From positions 1,550,001-1,614,000 of the forward strand of contig OZ242360.1 of assembly GCA_965208775.1 (NCBI GenBank): DNA of 64,000 bases, in the 5' to 3' direction. Positions within the stretch are counted from its first letter, which is position 1; the number at the start of each line of letters is the position of its first letter. The notes beneath the pieces were generated by a model. The model was not told where the DNA came from, did not search any database, and saw only the letters and a program-made list of their open reading frames with translations. The position numbers and the translations under genes were made by a program. Source of the DNA: JAPOVO01 sp026708165. Its GTDB lineage: Bacteria > Chloroflexota > UBA11872 > VXNJ01. Of this stretch, positions 10,401-19,058 are shown in pieces.

Positions 10401-13400
10401 TGCAGGATCACAAGGTCTTTGGTCGGCTGGTGGCGCCCGGCGCGCTATACGGGGCCATGGCAGCTTCGGCGTCTCTGGCTGAGGGGGCCGGATCGATAGT
10501 CGTCGAGGATATGCAACTGCACAACCCGCTGGTCTTCCCGCAGCAGAAGGCCACGGACGGTACTGATGACGAGGGCCGGACGGTGCAGGTTGTGATCGAC
10601 GCCTCCGAGCAGGCGTCGTCGCGCAATGTCCAGATATTCAGCAAGGGCGCCGAGAAGGAATGGACGGTCCATGTGGAATGTCACGTGCTGCCGGGCGCCC
10701 CGTCGCCGGATGCCGGCGAGCGGATTGACCTGGAAGGGTTGAAGGCCCGCCTGTCACCTGCAGAGGTATCGGCCTATTACCGCGCCAAGAGCGACACCGG
10801 AATTGATCTTGGTCCATTCTTCCGCACGTTGGGGATGGTGTGGTCCGGTCCGGGCGAGGCACTGGGCGAGGTGGTCTTGCCGGAAGCTCTGGGCCGCAAC
10901 CAGTTGGACGTGCACCCCCTCTTGCTCGACGGGTGCTTTCAAGTCGTGGGCTTGGCGCGCAACATGTCCGGTGGCCCTAACGAAGCAACCTATCTGCCGT
11001 TCGGCTGGGAGCGGTTGTGGCTGGCAAAGCGGCTGCCGGATCGACTGTTCTGCCATGTGCGCATGAGCGAGGCTTCCCAAGAGGCCGAATCGGAATCGAG
11101 TGAGCCGCCGGAAGTGTTGAGCGGTGAATTACGTATCTACGACTCGAATGGGGTCCTTCTCGGTGAGCTGACTGGATATACGGTGAAACGGGCCACTCGG
11201 GCGGCGCTGCTCTCGGCGGTCGAAGGGGTAGAAGACCTGCTGTATGAGATTGCCTGGCGAGAGCGTGCTCTTCCGCCTGGAATCGAACCCGCTGACTTCT
11301 TCCCGAGTCCGGCCGAGGTCGCGGCGGGGGCACAATTGTTCACTGGCTATCTGGCGGACGCCGGTGTCGATCCTGAAGGCAGAAACGCCCTGCTGGCCGA
11401 TCTGGAGCGATGGTCACGGTCTCGCGCGCTCGCGACCCTGGAAGAACTGGGTTGGCAGCGCGTGATGGGCGAGACGGTGGACCCCGAAGTCCTGCGACAA
11501 CGGCTAGACGTCCTCCCGGAGCACGAGCGCGTGTTCCGCCGGATGCTCGAAATGCTCGCCAATTCCGGGGTGTTGGCTGAGACGGACGGCGGCTTTGTCG
11601 TTGTCGTGGGGCCAGATGACCCGTTGCCGGAAGACATGCCGCGCGATCTCGACGAAATCGCCGCTCGGATGGAGGAACTGTATCCCGATGGCCTAACCGA
11701 GATCGGGCTGTTCCGGCGGTCTGGCCGCGCCCTGGCCGATGTGCTTCGCGGTCAAGCGGACCCGCTGACGCTGCTGTTCAGCAGCGGCGAACCTACAGCG
11801 GCCGATCTCTATCTAAAGGCGCCGGTGGCCCGGGCCGCGAACCAGATGCTGGCCGAGGCGGTCCAGGCGCTGCTTGCTGACATGCCCGAAGGACGGCGAC
11901 TCAGGGTGATCGAGGTCGGGGCGGGGACGGGATCGGCAACGGCCTCGGTGCTGCCGGAGCTTCCGGATGGGCAATTCGACTACGTATACACGGATATCTC
12001 CGCAGGCTTCTTTGCCGAGGCGGAGGCGCGGTTCGGCAGCGACGGCATCGACTACCGCCCGCTGGATATCGAGAGGGACCCGGTTACGCAGGGCTTTGAT
12101 TCCCACAGCTATGACCTGATGATTGCGTCCAACGTGCTGCACGCGACGCGCTATCTGGAGGAGACGCTGGCGCACTGTCGGGAGCTGCTCGCGCCGTCCG
12201 GTCACTTGGTGGCGCTCGAAAACCTGCGGGGCCTGGGTTGGATGGACCTCACCTTCGGCCAGTTGGACGGATGGTGGCGGTTCGCCGACGACTACCGCCC
12301 GCACCACGCGCTGGCTGGCCCTGCGGTTTGGAGTCAAGCGCTCGGTGACGCTGGTTTCGAGAGCGTCGAAGTCCTGGGGGTGGACGAGTCGTTCACGCAT
12401 GAAATGCTGGATAAAGGTGTGATCGTAGCCCAGGGTCCGGCGCAGGTAGCTGAGCCTCCAGGCGCGTGGGTTCTGACAGCGGACCGCGGCGGCATGGCGG
12501 AGGAGCTGGCAGCGGGGTTGGCGGCGCGAAACCAGACCGTCGTATTGGCGAGCCGAGAGGCGCCGGAAAACGGCGTCTCGGCGGCGGTCGACCCTGTGAT
12601 TCTCAGAGCCGTCCTGGATCCTGGAAGTCGCGAGTCTTGGCGATCGCTGCTTGAGGACCTGCCGGGGGATGTGCCGTTTAGCGACGTTGTCCATCTCGCT
12701 GCGCTGGACGGTCACGGGACGCAAGCGACAACCGACGAAATAGCCGGCGATGTGAAACAAGTGGGCGCGAGCGCGCTGGCCATGGTGCAGGGACTGGCCG
12801 AATCCGATGTGGCGCCGGAAAAAGGCGTGTGGTTTGTCACGCGCGGGGCGCAGGTACTCGAGCGTGAGCAGAGCGGGCAGCTTGCGGGCGCAGTGCTTTG
12901 GGGCCTGGGCAAGGTGGTGGCTTTGGAGGCGGTCCATCTCCAGCCACGAATGCTTGATCTGGATCCCGGCACGTCGGGCCTACCGCCTGACCTCTTGAAT
13001 GAGCTGTTGTATCCCGACCAGGAGAACCACATCGCGTATCGTGGACGCCGACTCTCGGCACGCTTGGTTCGGCCCAACGCCGCAGGCGAGCGGCTGGTCT
13101 TACCAGAGGAGTCGGACTGGGTTCTGGCCCCGAACCGGAGTGGCGTGTTCGACAGTCCAGAGGTCAAGCCGCTCCCCGCGCGTTCCCTTGAGCCAAAGGA
13201 AGTTCGCGTTTCGGTCGAGGCTACCGGACTCAACTTCTGGGACGTGTTCCGGTCGCTCGGCTTTATTGAGGAGGGAAATCTGGGCCGGGAGATGTGCGGA
13301 CGCGTCCTGGACACAGGATCCGACGTCGCAACCGTCTCCATCGGCGATCGGGTGGTTGGACTGGGGTTTGGCGCGTTCGCGCCGAAAATGGTCACGCGAG

Positions 13401-16400
13401 AGGAATTGGTGGCGCCAGCGCCGCCAGATATGTCCGTGTCGGCGCTGGCTACGGTTCCGAGCGCATTCGTGTCGGCCGCGCTCTCTTACGAATACTCGGG
13501 GCTTGAGGCTGGCGACCGAGTACTGATTCACGCCGGCGCGGGTGGAGTTGGACTGGCGGCAATCCAGCTGGCGCAAGCCGCCGGGGCGGAAGTGTTCGCG
13601 ACGGCGAGCGCCCCGAAACAGGCATATCTGCGGTCGCTGGGTGTGGAGCACGTGTTCGATAGCCGGGAGACGAAGTTCGGGGAGCAAATCCTCGAAGCCA
13701 CGGGCGGCGAAGGCGTTGACGTGGTTCTTAACAGCCTCACGAGCGAAGGATTCATCGAGGCCAGCCTATCGTGCCTCGCACAGGGAGGCCGGTTCGTGGA
13801 ATTGGCCAGAAGGGACATCCTGAGCCATGAGGAGATGGCGGCGGTGCGTCCAGACGTGGCCTACGCAATCCTTGAGCTGGATGTATTGAAGAAGACGGAC
13901 CCGGCGTGGGTGGGAGAGGTGCTGCGAGACGTGATGCAGCGGCTCTCTGCGGGAGAGCTGAAACCGCTCATTCACAGCAGGTGGCCGCTGGCCGAGGCGG
14001 GAGCGGCGCTGGGGTTCATGCGATCAGCCAGGCACGTCGGAAAGATTGTTCTGACACCGCCGCCGCTCATGAGAGGTCAGTTGCGGCAGGACCGCACGTA
14101 CCTGGTAACCGGGGGCCTCGGCGGCATTGGATGCGCCGTGGCCGACTGGCTCGCGGACCACGGCGCAGGCGCGATTGTGCTCAACGGCCGGAGAGATCCC
14201 GACGCCGAGGCTGAAGAAGCAATCATTGCGCTGCGCGGACGTGGGGTCAGGGTTGAGGTCGAGCTTGCAGATGTTACGGACGCGACAGCTATCGACGAAA
14301 TGCTGGCGCGCATCGACGCGGAGTTGCCGCCGCTCGGCGGTGTCATCCACAGCGTGGGTGTGCTATCGGACGCGTCGCTTGCGAATCAGACATGGGCGAG
14401 CTTCGAACGGGTGCTGTGGCCGAAGATCGTGGGAGCCTGGCACCTGCACCGCGCGACCATGGACCGCGATCTGGATATGTTCATCCTCTTCTCGAGCCGG
14501 GTCGGGGTCATGGGCAATCCCGGCCAGGCGAACCATGCGGCAGCGAACGCGTTCCTGGACCAACTCGCCGGTCACCGCCGGGCTCTCGGTCTTCCGGGAC
14601 AGGCCATTGCCTGGGGAGCGTGGTCGGAGATCGGCGAAGCCGCAGAGCAGCGGGAGCGGATCGAGCAGCGGCGGGCGGCCTTGGGTGGCCGCTGGTTTAC
14701 CCCGCAGCAGGGCATCAAGGCTCTTGAGCGGCTGGTGCGTCAGGACACCACAACGTCGGTGGTGATGTCGATGGACTGGTCGGTGTTCGAGGAGGCCGTC
14801 CAAGACCGTCCACCGTTATTGGAGGACCTATTGTCCGCGTCTGCGGACGACGTTGACTCCCCGGATTCGCCGGACGATCTTTTGTCCAGCCTCCGAGGTG
14901 GTTCGGCGACGGAGCGTGAGGAGTTGCTCGTGGCGTTCCTGCAGCGAGAGCTGCAAGCGGTGATGCGATTGCCAACGACGCCTTCACCATCGGTGGAGTT
15001 CTCCGATCTGGGTATGGACTCGCTAATGGCGGTGGAGCTGCGAAACCGCATGAACCGTGCGTTCGCCGGGGAGTACGTTGCTCCCAACACGGTGGTCTTC
15101 GACTATCCGGACGCTACGAGCCTGGCCCGTTTTCTGGCCGCAGAGCTCGGTGGAGTTGGCGAGGAAGCGGCGCTTCCCGCGCAGCGCGCCCCCGTTCAAC
15201 CTCCTCGGGTCCGGCCCGAGGATGACGGAATAGCGATAGTCGGAATGGCTTGCCGATTCCCCGGCGCGGAGGGTCTTTCGGCCTTCTGGCGTCTGCTGGA
15301 GGCGGGCGAGAACGCGGTGACCGACGGACGCCGGGATTCCGGCTCCTGGAGCGGCGTTGCGGGAGACCCCGCGGCAGACGATCCGGTGGGCCGGAAAGGC
15401 GGGTTTGTCGATGGAATAGACCGTTTTGATTCGAGGTTCTTCAAGATTGCGCCGATCGAGGCGCGAACCATGGACCCCCAACAGCGGCTGCTGCTCGAAA
15501 CAAGCTGGCAGGCGATTGAGGATGCGGGAATCGCCCCGGACCGGCTCAAAGGCAGCCGAACCGGAGTGTATGCCGGAGTCGGCAGCAGCGAGTACCGGAG
15601 TCTGATGGCCGCGAACGGAAGGGACGACAGTCTATTTGGCACCGCCGGAAGCGTGGCCGTCGGACGGGTCGCCTTCGCGCTGGGTCTGGAGGGGCCTGCC
15701 GTCCCCTTGGATCTGAACTGTGCGTCGTCGCTGGTTGCGGTGCATCAGGCATCTGCGGCTTTGCAACGGGGCGAGGTGGATATGGCTCTGGCGGGGGGTG
15801 TGAACGTCGTGCTCTTCCAGCCGGTCGCGAGATCCCTCACGGAAATTGGAATGCTCTCGTTGAGCGGGCAGTGCTGGTCATTCGACGCTGCCGCCGACGG
15901 TTACGTGCGCAGCGAAGGCTGCGGAATGGTAGTCCTGAAGCGTCTGAGCGAGGCGGAAGCGGACGGTGACCGGATCTGGGGCGTTGTCCGAGGCTCGGCC
16001 GTGAACCAGAACGGAGCGGGCCTGGGCCTCACTTTGCCAAACGGACCAGCGCAGCAGCGGGCGATGGAGGAGGCGCTGACGCGGGCAGATGTCGAACCGG
16101 CCGAGGTGGACTACCTGGAGGCGCATGGATCGGGATCGGACTTGGGTGACGCGATTGAGATGAGCGCAACGGCGGCCGTCTATGGCAGAGACCGAGAGGC
16201 GAAACACCCGCTGCTGATCGGCTCGGTAAAGACGAACGTAGGTCATCTGGAATGTGCTGCGGCGATCGCTGGCTTGATCAAGACCGTTCTGGCGATGAGT
16301 CAGGGGGTGATCCCGAAGCACTTGAACTTCCACAACCCGAATCCGGAAATCGACTGGGAACGGCTGCCGGTGCAGGTTACGACAGAGGCAATGGACTGGC

Positions 16401-17791
16401 CGATCGTTCCCAATCGCCGCTCGCTTGCGGGATTGAATGCTTTTGGTATTTCAGGCGCAAACACGCACCTGGTTGTGGAGGGTTACCGAGTACCGGAAGA
16501 CGCCGCCGGATACGACATGCAGGGCTGGCCCGCGGGTTCCCCGACGCCCGTCGCGGTTTGCCTGCCGGAACTGGCCGATAGTGCATTGGTGGCAAAGGAG
16601 GCGCTTGGCGCGCGCGCCAAACGGCTGCTGCCGCTGTCGGGGAAGACGGCCAAGGCGCTGCGGGAGCTGGCGGAACAGTATCTGGAGTGGCTCGATGAGT
16701 GCTCTGGGGACCTTGCTTCGGGAGACGGCGCTGCGGATTCGTTGCTCTCGAATATGGCGTGGACGGCGGGGGTGGGACGGAGTCACTTCGATCATCGTGC
16801 AGGCGTGGTGTTCCGCGACGCGGGATCGCTGCGCGAGCGTCTGCTAGCGCTGGATCAGTCGGCGGTGGAATCGAAGCCTGATCCTCCACGCAAAGTGGCG
16901 TTTGCCTATACCGGACAGGGTAGTGAATGGGTCGGTATGGGGGAGGCCCTGTACGAGAGCGAGCCGGTGGTGCGGGCGGTTCTGGACCGCTGCGACGAGG
17001 TGTTTCGAAACGAGCGCGGTACGTCATTGCTGGACGTGATGTTCGGACGGGCCGGGCCGGCTGGAGACCTGAACGACACGGCCTATGCGCAGCCGGCGAT
17101 CTATGCGCTGGAGTGCGCGGTTACCGCGCTGTGGGCGAGCGTGGGAATTAGGCCGAGCGTCGTTGTGGGGCATGGCTCAGGCAAACTCGCGGCCGCGCAG
17201 GCGGCGGGTGTGTTCGACCTGGAGGCGGGACTGCAGTTCGCGTCGACGCGGGGCGCGCTGATGTCGGCGCTGCCGGGACCCGGACTGACTCTGGAGGGTA
17301 GTCTGGAAGCGGCCCTTCGCGATGTTGCGATCATGGCGCCGTCAATGCCACTTGTGAGCAGTGCGACCGGAGGGGTGGTTGAGTCAGGGGAGACTTTGGA
17401 TGCGGCCTATTGGCATCGGCAGGCGCGAGAGCCTGTGGCATTTGGCAGGTGCGTCGAGAAGCTGGCGGAGATGGGAGTTGACGCGGTCATAGAGATAGGC
17501 CCGCACGAGGTGCTGGGCCCCAAGGTGACCTCGGACTGGCCGGAATCGGCGGCAGGCGGAGAGGTCGTTGGGGGGCCGGTCGTGCTGGGGAGCCTACGGC
17601 GGCCAGCCGGTGACGGGATGGTAGAGACTGACGGGGGCTTTGTTGAGTCTGTGGCGGCAGCGTACGAGGCCGGGCTGGAAGTGTCATTCGAGGGGCTGTA
17701 CGCGGGGGAGATGCGACGGCGCATTTCGCTGCCGGGCTATCCGTTCCAACGTCGGCGTCACTGGATCGAAGCGCCTAAGCGCCGAGCTTGA
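7409..17791 (+). CDS. Type I polyketide synthase, KS-AT-DH-MT-ER-KR-ACP-KS-AT*
   Basis: A 3460-residue multidomain synthase. Module 1: KS (about 31-452, Cys203), AT (592-890, Ser686 in GHSVGE and an AFHS motif that suggests malonyl-CoA), DH (967-1240, His1001 in HxxxGxxxxP), C-methyltransferase (SAM motif EVGAGTG at 1502-1508), ER (HAGAGGVG at 2041-2048), KR (GGLGGIG at 2235-2241) and ACP (Ser2538 in MDSL). A second KS follows (2605-3025, Cys2771, both histidine motifs kept). Then comes a shortened AT (3160-3375) in which GHSxG reads GHGSG at 3255-3258 and about 80 residues, including the AFHS histidine, are absent. The chain ends after the post-AT linker, with no ACP or thioesterase. The KR catalytic Tyr position reads His2376. 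A fully reducing, methylating module predicts a methyl-branched acyl chain. The layout recalls sponge-symbiont Sup-type PKSs (from memory). Confidence 0.95.
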   Translation: MESDGHLDPSDEPVARHEVVKRKTSQSGEPIAIVGMACRFPGAGDLDAFWQLLVEGGNAVTEGVPGSGVGRVGEIIRESDVQNEACRFGAFVDDIDQFDASFFRISPVEAQLLDPQQRMMLETSWQALEDAGIDPDRLRGSRTGVYTGISNDEYRMLVVDSSRPTEAAGSLYALSGTNLNGTSGRVSFVLGLMGPAKAVDAACSSAMVAVHDAVADLQYGKADLAIAGGVQAILNGRIYELRAEAMMLSPDGQCKTFDASANGYVRGEGCGVLVLKRLSEAEADGDRIWAVIRGSAVNNGGTGVGLTVPHTPALEQVMETALAEADVIPLEVDYLEAHGTGTAVGDPIELDAVASVYGKGREANRPLLIGSVKTNVGHLESAAGIAGLIKAALVVKRGVIPKHLHFHNPHPSFDWDRQPLRVTSNMTDWPRRDQRPRLAGVNSFGITGTNAHIVMEEYPGTDGEPGEECATAGAAQAVEVSLPGPMADLPLRKASLGPRQSRLLPLSGKSDGALRELAKRYLSWVDERSEDFSSGDDAADSLLSDMSWTAGVGRSHFDQRAGVVFRDAGSLHNRLRAVAEAEGDTEPHIAEKVAFVYTGQGSQWVGMGQALYEGEPVVRAVLDRCEAVFRDERGASLLDVMFGRAGANGDLGDTAWEQPALYALECALTALWQSVGIRPSVVLGHSVGELAAAQAAGVLSLEDGMRFAATRGSLLSGTEPGAMAAIFAPAARVVEEVEALNASSNGVELSIAADNGAHMVVSGPAANVESILERFEAEGVRARRLNTTRAFHSALVEPALDGLEESLDGMAIGSPSVTVISNLTGTVVHPGMALDAAYWRRHARQPVAFRRGVETLAETGVDVVIEIGPHAVLGPMATLAWPDSAPSHDGTGGPVVLASLRRPPRDCSPFEPESSFVDAVAEAYEAGLEVSFDGLFAGESRRRISLPSYPFQRERYWVEPSKQRRPSAGHPLLGVRRESARGEITFETEVFPSDPAWLQDHKVFGRLVAPGALYGAMAASASLAEGAGSIVVEDMQLHNPLVFPQQKATDGTDDEGRTVQVVIDASEQASSRNVQIFSKGAEKEWTVHVECHVLPGAPSPDAGERIDLEGLKARLSPAEVSAYYRAKSDTGIDLGPFFRTLGMVWSGPGEALGEVVLPEALGRNQLDVHPLLLDGCFQVVGLARNMSGGPNEATYLPFGWERLWLAKRLPDRLFCHVRMSEASQEAESESSEPPEVLSGELRIYDSNGVLLGELTGYTVKRATRAALLSAVEGVEDLLYEIAWRERALPPGIEPADFFPSPAEVAAGAQLFTGYLADAGVDPEGRNALLADLERWSRSRALATLEELGWQRVMGETVDPEVLRQRLDVLPEHERVFRRMLEMLANSGVLAETDGGFVVVVGPDDPLPEDMPRDLDEIAARMEELYPDGLTEIGLFRRSGRALADVLRGQADPLTLLFSSGEPTAADLYLKAPVARAANQMLAEAVQALLADMPEGRRLRVIEVGAGTGSATASVLPELPDGQFDYVYTDISAGFFAEAEARFGSDGIDYRPLDIERDPVTQGFDSHSYDLMIASNVLHATRYLEETLAHCRELLAPSGHLVALENLRGLGWMDLTFGQLDGWWRFADDYRPHHALAGPAVWSQALGDAGFESVEVLGVDESFTHEMLDKGVIVAQGPAQVAEPPGAWVLTADRGGMAEELAAGLAARNQTVVLASREAPENGVSAAVDPVILRAVLDPGSRESWRSLLEDLPGDVPFSDVVHLAALDGHGTQATTDEIAGDVKQVGASALAMVQGLAESDVAPEKGVWFVTRGAQVLEREQSGQLAGAVLWGLGKVVALEAVHLQPRMLDLDPGTSGLPPDLLNELLYPDQENHIAYRGRRLSARLVRPNAAGERLVLPEESDWVLAPNRSGVFDSPEVKPLPARSLEPKEVRVSVEATGLNFWDVFRSLGFIEEGNLGREMCGRVLDTGSDVATVSIGDRVVGLGFGAFAPKMVTREELVAPAPPDMSVSALATVPSAFVSAALSYEYSGLEAGDRVLIHAGAGGVGLAAIQLAQAAGAEVFATASAPKQAYLRSLGVEHVFDSRETKFGEQILEATGGEGVDVVLNSLTSEGFIEASLSCLAQGGRFVELARRDILSHEEMAAVRPDVAYAILELDVLKKTDPAWVGEVLRDVMQRLSAGELKPLIHSRWPLAEAGAALGFMRSARHVGKIVLTPPPLMRGQLRQDRTYLVTGGLGGIGCAVADWLADHGAGAIVLNGRRDPDAEAEEAIIALRGRGVRVEVELADVTDATAIDEMLARIDAELPPLGGVIHSVGVLSDASLANQTWASFERVLWPKIVGAWHLHRATMDRDLDMFILFSSRVGVMGNPGQANHAAANAFLDQLAGHRRALGLPGQAIAWGAWSEIGEAAEQRERIEQRRAALGGRWFTPQQGIKALERLVRQDTTTSVVMSMDWSVFEEAVQDRPPLLEDLLSASADDVDSPDSPDDLLSSLRGGSATEREELLVAFLQRELQAVMRLPTTPSPSVEFSDLGMDSLMAVELRNRMNRAFAGEYVAPNTVVFDYPDATSLARFLAAELGGVGEEAALPAQRAPVQPPRVRPEDDGIAIVGMACRFPGAEGLSAFWRLLEAGENAVTDGRRDSGSWSGVAGDPAADDPVGRKGGFVDGIDRFDSRFFKIAPIEARTMDPQQRLLLETSWQAIEDAGIAPDRLKGSRTGVYAGVGSSEYRSLMAANGRDDSLFGTAGSVAVGRVAFALGLEGPAVPLDLNCASSLVAVHQASAALQRGEVDMALAGGVNVVLFQPVARSLTEIGMLSLSGQCWSFDAAADGYVRSEGCGMVVLKRLSEAEADGDRIWGVVRGSAVNQNGAGLGLTLPNGPAQQRAMEEALTRADVEPAEVDYLEAHGSGSDLGDAIEMSATAAVYGRDREAKHPLLIGSVKTNVGHLECAAAIAGLIKTVLAMSQGVIPKHLNFHNPNPEIDWERLPVQVTTEAMDWPIVPNRRSLAGLNAFGISGANTHLVVEGYRVPEDAAGYDMQGWPAGSPTPVAVCLPELADSALVAKEALGARAKRLLPLSGKTAKALRELAEQYLEWLDECSGDLASGDGAADSLLSNMAWTAGVGRSHFDHRAGVVFRDAGSLRERLLALDQSAVESKPDPPRKVAFAYTGQGSEWVGMGEALYESEPVVRAVLDRCDEVFRNERGTSLLDVMFGRAGPAGDLNDTAYAQPAIYALECAVTALWASVGIRPSVVVGHGSGKLAAAQAAGVFDLEAGLQFASTRGALMSALPGPGLTLEGSLEAALRDVAIMAPSMPLVSSATGGVVESGETLDAAYWHRQAREPVAFGRCVEKLAEMGVDAVIEIGPHEVLGPKVTSDWPESAAGGEVVGGPVVLGSLRRPAGDGMVETDGGFVESVAAAYEAGLEVSFEGLYAGEMRRRISLPGYPFQRRRHWIEAPKRRA

Positions 17792-17937
17792 GGCTGCTGT
17801 CGTTAGTGGGTTGATCGGCAGGAGTAAGAACACGTTCTGAAGCGCGCCCTCCGAGTCCGGAGTTGAATTAACGACCCTCTCTTGTTACCGTTCTTGGTAC
17901 CCTTTCTTTTGGCGTGGGTTGTAGGAGTAACGTTTTC

Positions 17938-18174
17938 ATGAGTTCAACTGAGGATCGCATTCGACAGCTCGTAGAAGAGAACCTGGAAGTCGATGGGCAG
18001 CCGATAGCTCAGCCTATTAACCTGGATTCGAACCTGTCTGACGCCGGCGTCTCGTCCATGGACGTCGTTGCATTCGGGAAACTGGTAAACGAAGAATTCA
18101 ACGCCAACCTTTCCGTCGAGGACTGCGCGAAGCTTCCCACCTTGCGGGCCTTGATCGATCACCTAGACGCCTAG
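17938..18174 (+). CDS. Discrete acyl carrier protein
   Basis: A 78-residue carrier protein. The probable phosphopantetheine serine is Ser40 in GVSSMD, which departs from the usual DSL. The helical pattern and the LPTLRALIDHL C-terminus are typical of ACPs. The ATG at 17938, with a GGAG upstream, is preferred to the in-frame start at 17914. It lies 146 bases after the PKS, whose last KS-AT lacks a fused ACP, so it is the obvious candidate for the missing carrier of module 2. The phosphopantetheinyl transferase gene comes next. Confidence 0.88.
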   Translation: MSSTEDRIRQLVEENLEVDGQPIAQPINLDSNLSDAGVSSMDVVAFGKLVNEEFNANLSVEDCAKLPTLRALIDHLDA

Positions 18175-18285
18175 GCTGGCTGAGCGCCCCTGGATTGGGG
18201 GTGTTCGGCGCTCTCGCTAACATCGGGCTTTCTGACAGTTTGGCGAGACGCCGACCGGTGAATTTGCCCCGCCAAAGCTAGCGAC

Positions 18286-18996
18286 TTGACAGTGGCCGAT
18301 TCGGCTGCGGGATGCTGGTGGCGTCCGTTCCGAGAGATTGGCGACGCTGTCGTCATACACATTGATCTGGAAGCCGATTCGACGCGCGAGGGCGACGCCT
18401 TGACGTGGCTCAACAAAGAGGAAAAGGCGCGATGGCGGCGGTACGAGCATGAAGGCGCTCGACGCCGGTTTGTCCTGTGCCGCGCGGCGCTCCGCGCCAT
18501 CCTGTGCGATCAACTCGGGTGCGAGAACGAACGACTCGAGTTCGGCGCATCCGGCCATGGCAAGCCGTTTGCCGTGGTGAACGGGAGACGGCATCCCATC
18601 AGCTTTAACGTCAGTCACAGCGGCGAGCATGGACTGGTCGCGTTCGCGCCAAAGGGACGGCTGGGAGTGGACGTCGAGGAACGTGTCGCCCGTCGCGATC
18701 TCGATGTGCTGGTCACGAGTGTGCTTAGTCTGGGCGAACAATCCGAGCTTGCGCTGAAGAGCGGCTGCGATAAGGTTCACCTGTTCTTTAGCCTATGGAC
18801 TATCAAGGAAGCGTTAATCAAGGCGCTGGGCAAGGGGTTTTCGCTGGACGTGTCCGGATTTGAGGTACCGCTAGCCATGCGCCGCGGCGTAGTGACGAGT
18901 ACGTTTCGGTTTCCGGAGATGCCATCGGTAAGATGGCGGCTGGAAAACCTCGGCAACGACCGTTTCGCGGCCGCTATCGCTCACGAACAGTTTTAG
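18286..18996 (+). CDS. 4'-phosphopantetheinyl transferase, Sfp type
   Basis: A 236-residue enzyme that would transfer phosphopantetheine from CoA to the ACP serines of the PKS and the discrete ACP. Family motifs are clear: FNVSHSG near residue 106, the metal-binding GVDVE near 126, and WTIKEALIKALGKG near 170. It starts with TTG at 18286. The position directly after the PKS and ACP supports dedicated activation of this pathway, although it may also serve fatty-acid synthesis. Confidence 0.93.
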   Translation: MTVADSAAGCWWRPFREIGDAVVIHIDLEADSTREGDALTWLNKEEKARWRRYEHEGARRRFVLCRAALRAILCDQLGCENERLEFGASGHGKPFAVVNGRRHPISFNVSHSGEHGLVAFAPKGRLGVDVEERVARRDLDVLVTSVLSLGEQSELALKSGCDKVHLFFSLWTIKEALIKALGKGFSLDVSGFEVPLAMRRGVVTSTFRFPEMPSVRWRLENLGNDRFAAAIAHEQF

Positions 18997-19058
18997 GGGC
19001 CGCTGAATCTACACGACTTCCCGAAACTGGAAGATAACTCTACGGAAAGACCAGCCGC

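Noticed and set aside
11813..12937. Long minus-strand open frame (374 codons) inside the PKS
   Set aside because: It is the antisense shadow of the MT and linker regions. High GC opens such frames; the protein is Arg/His/Gln-rich without motifs, and the sense strand is fully explained.
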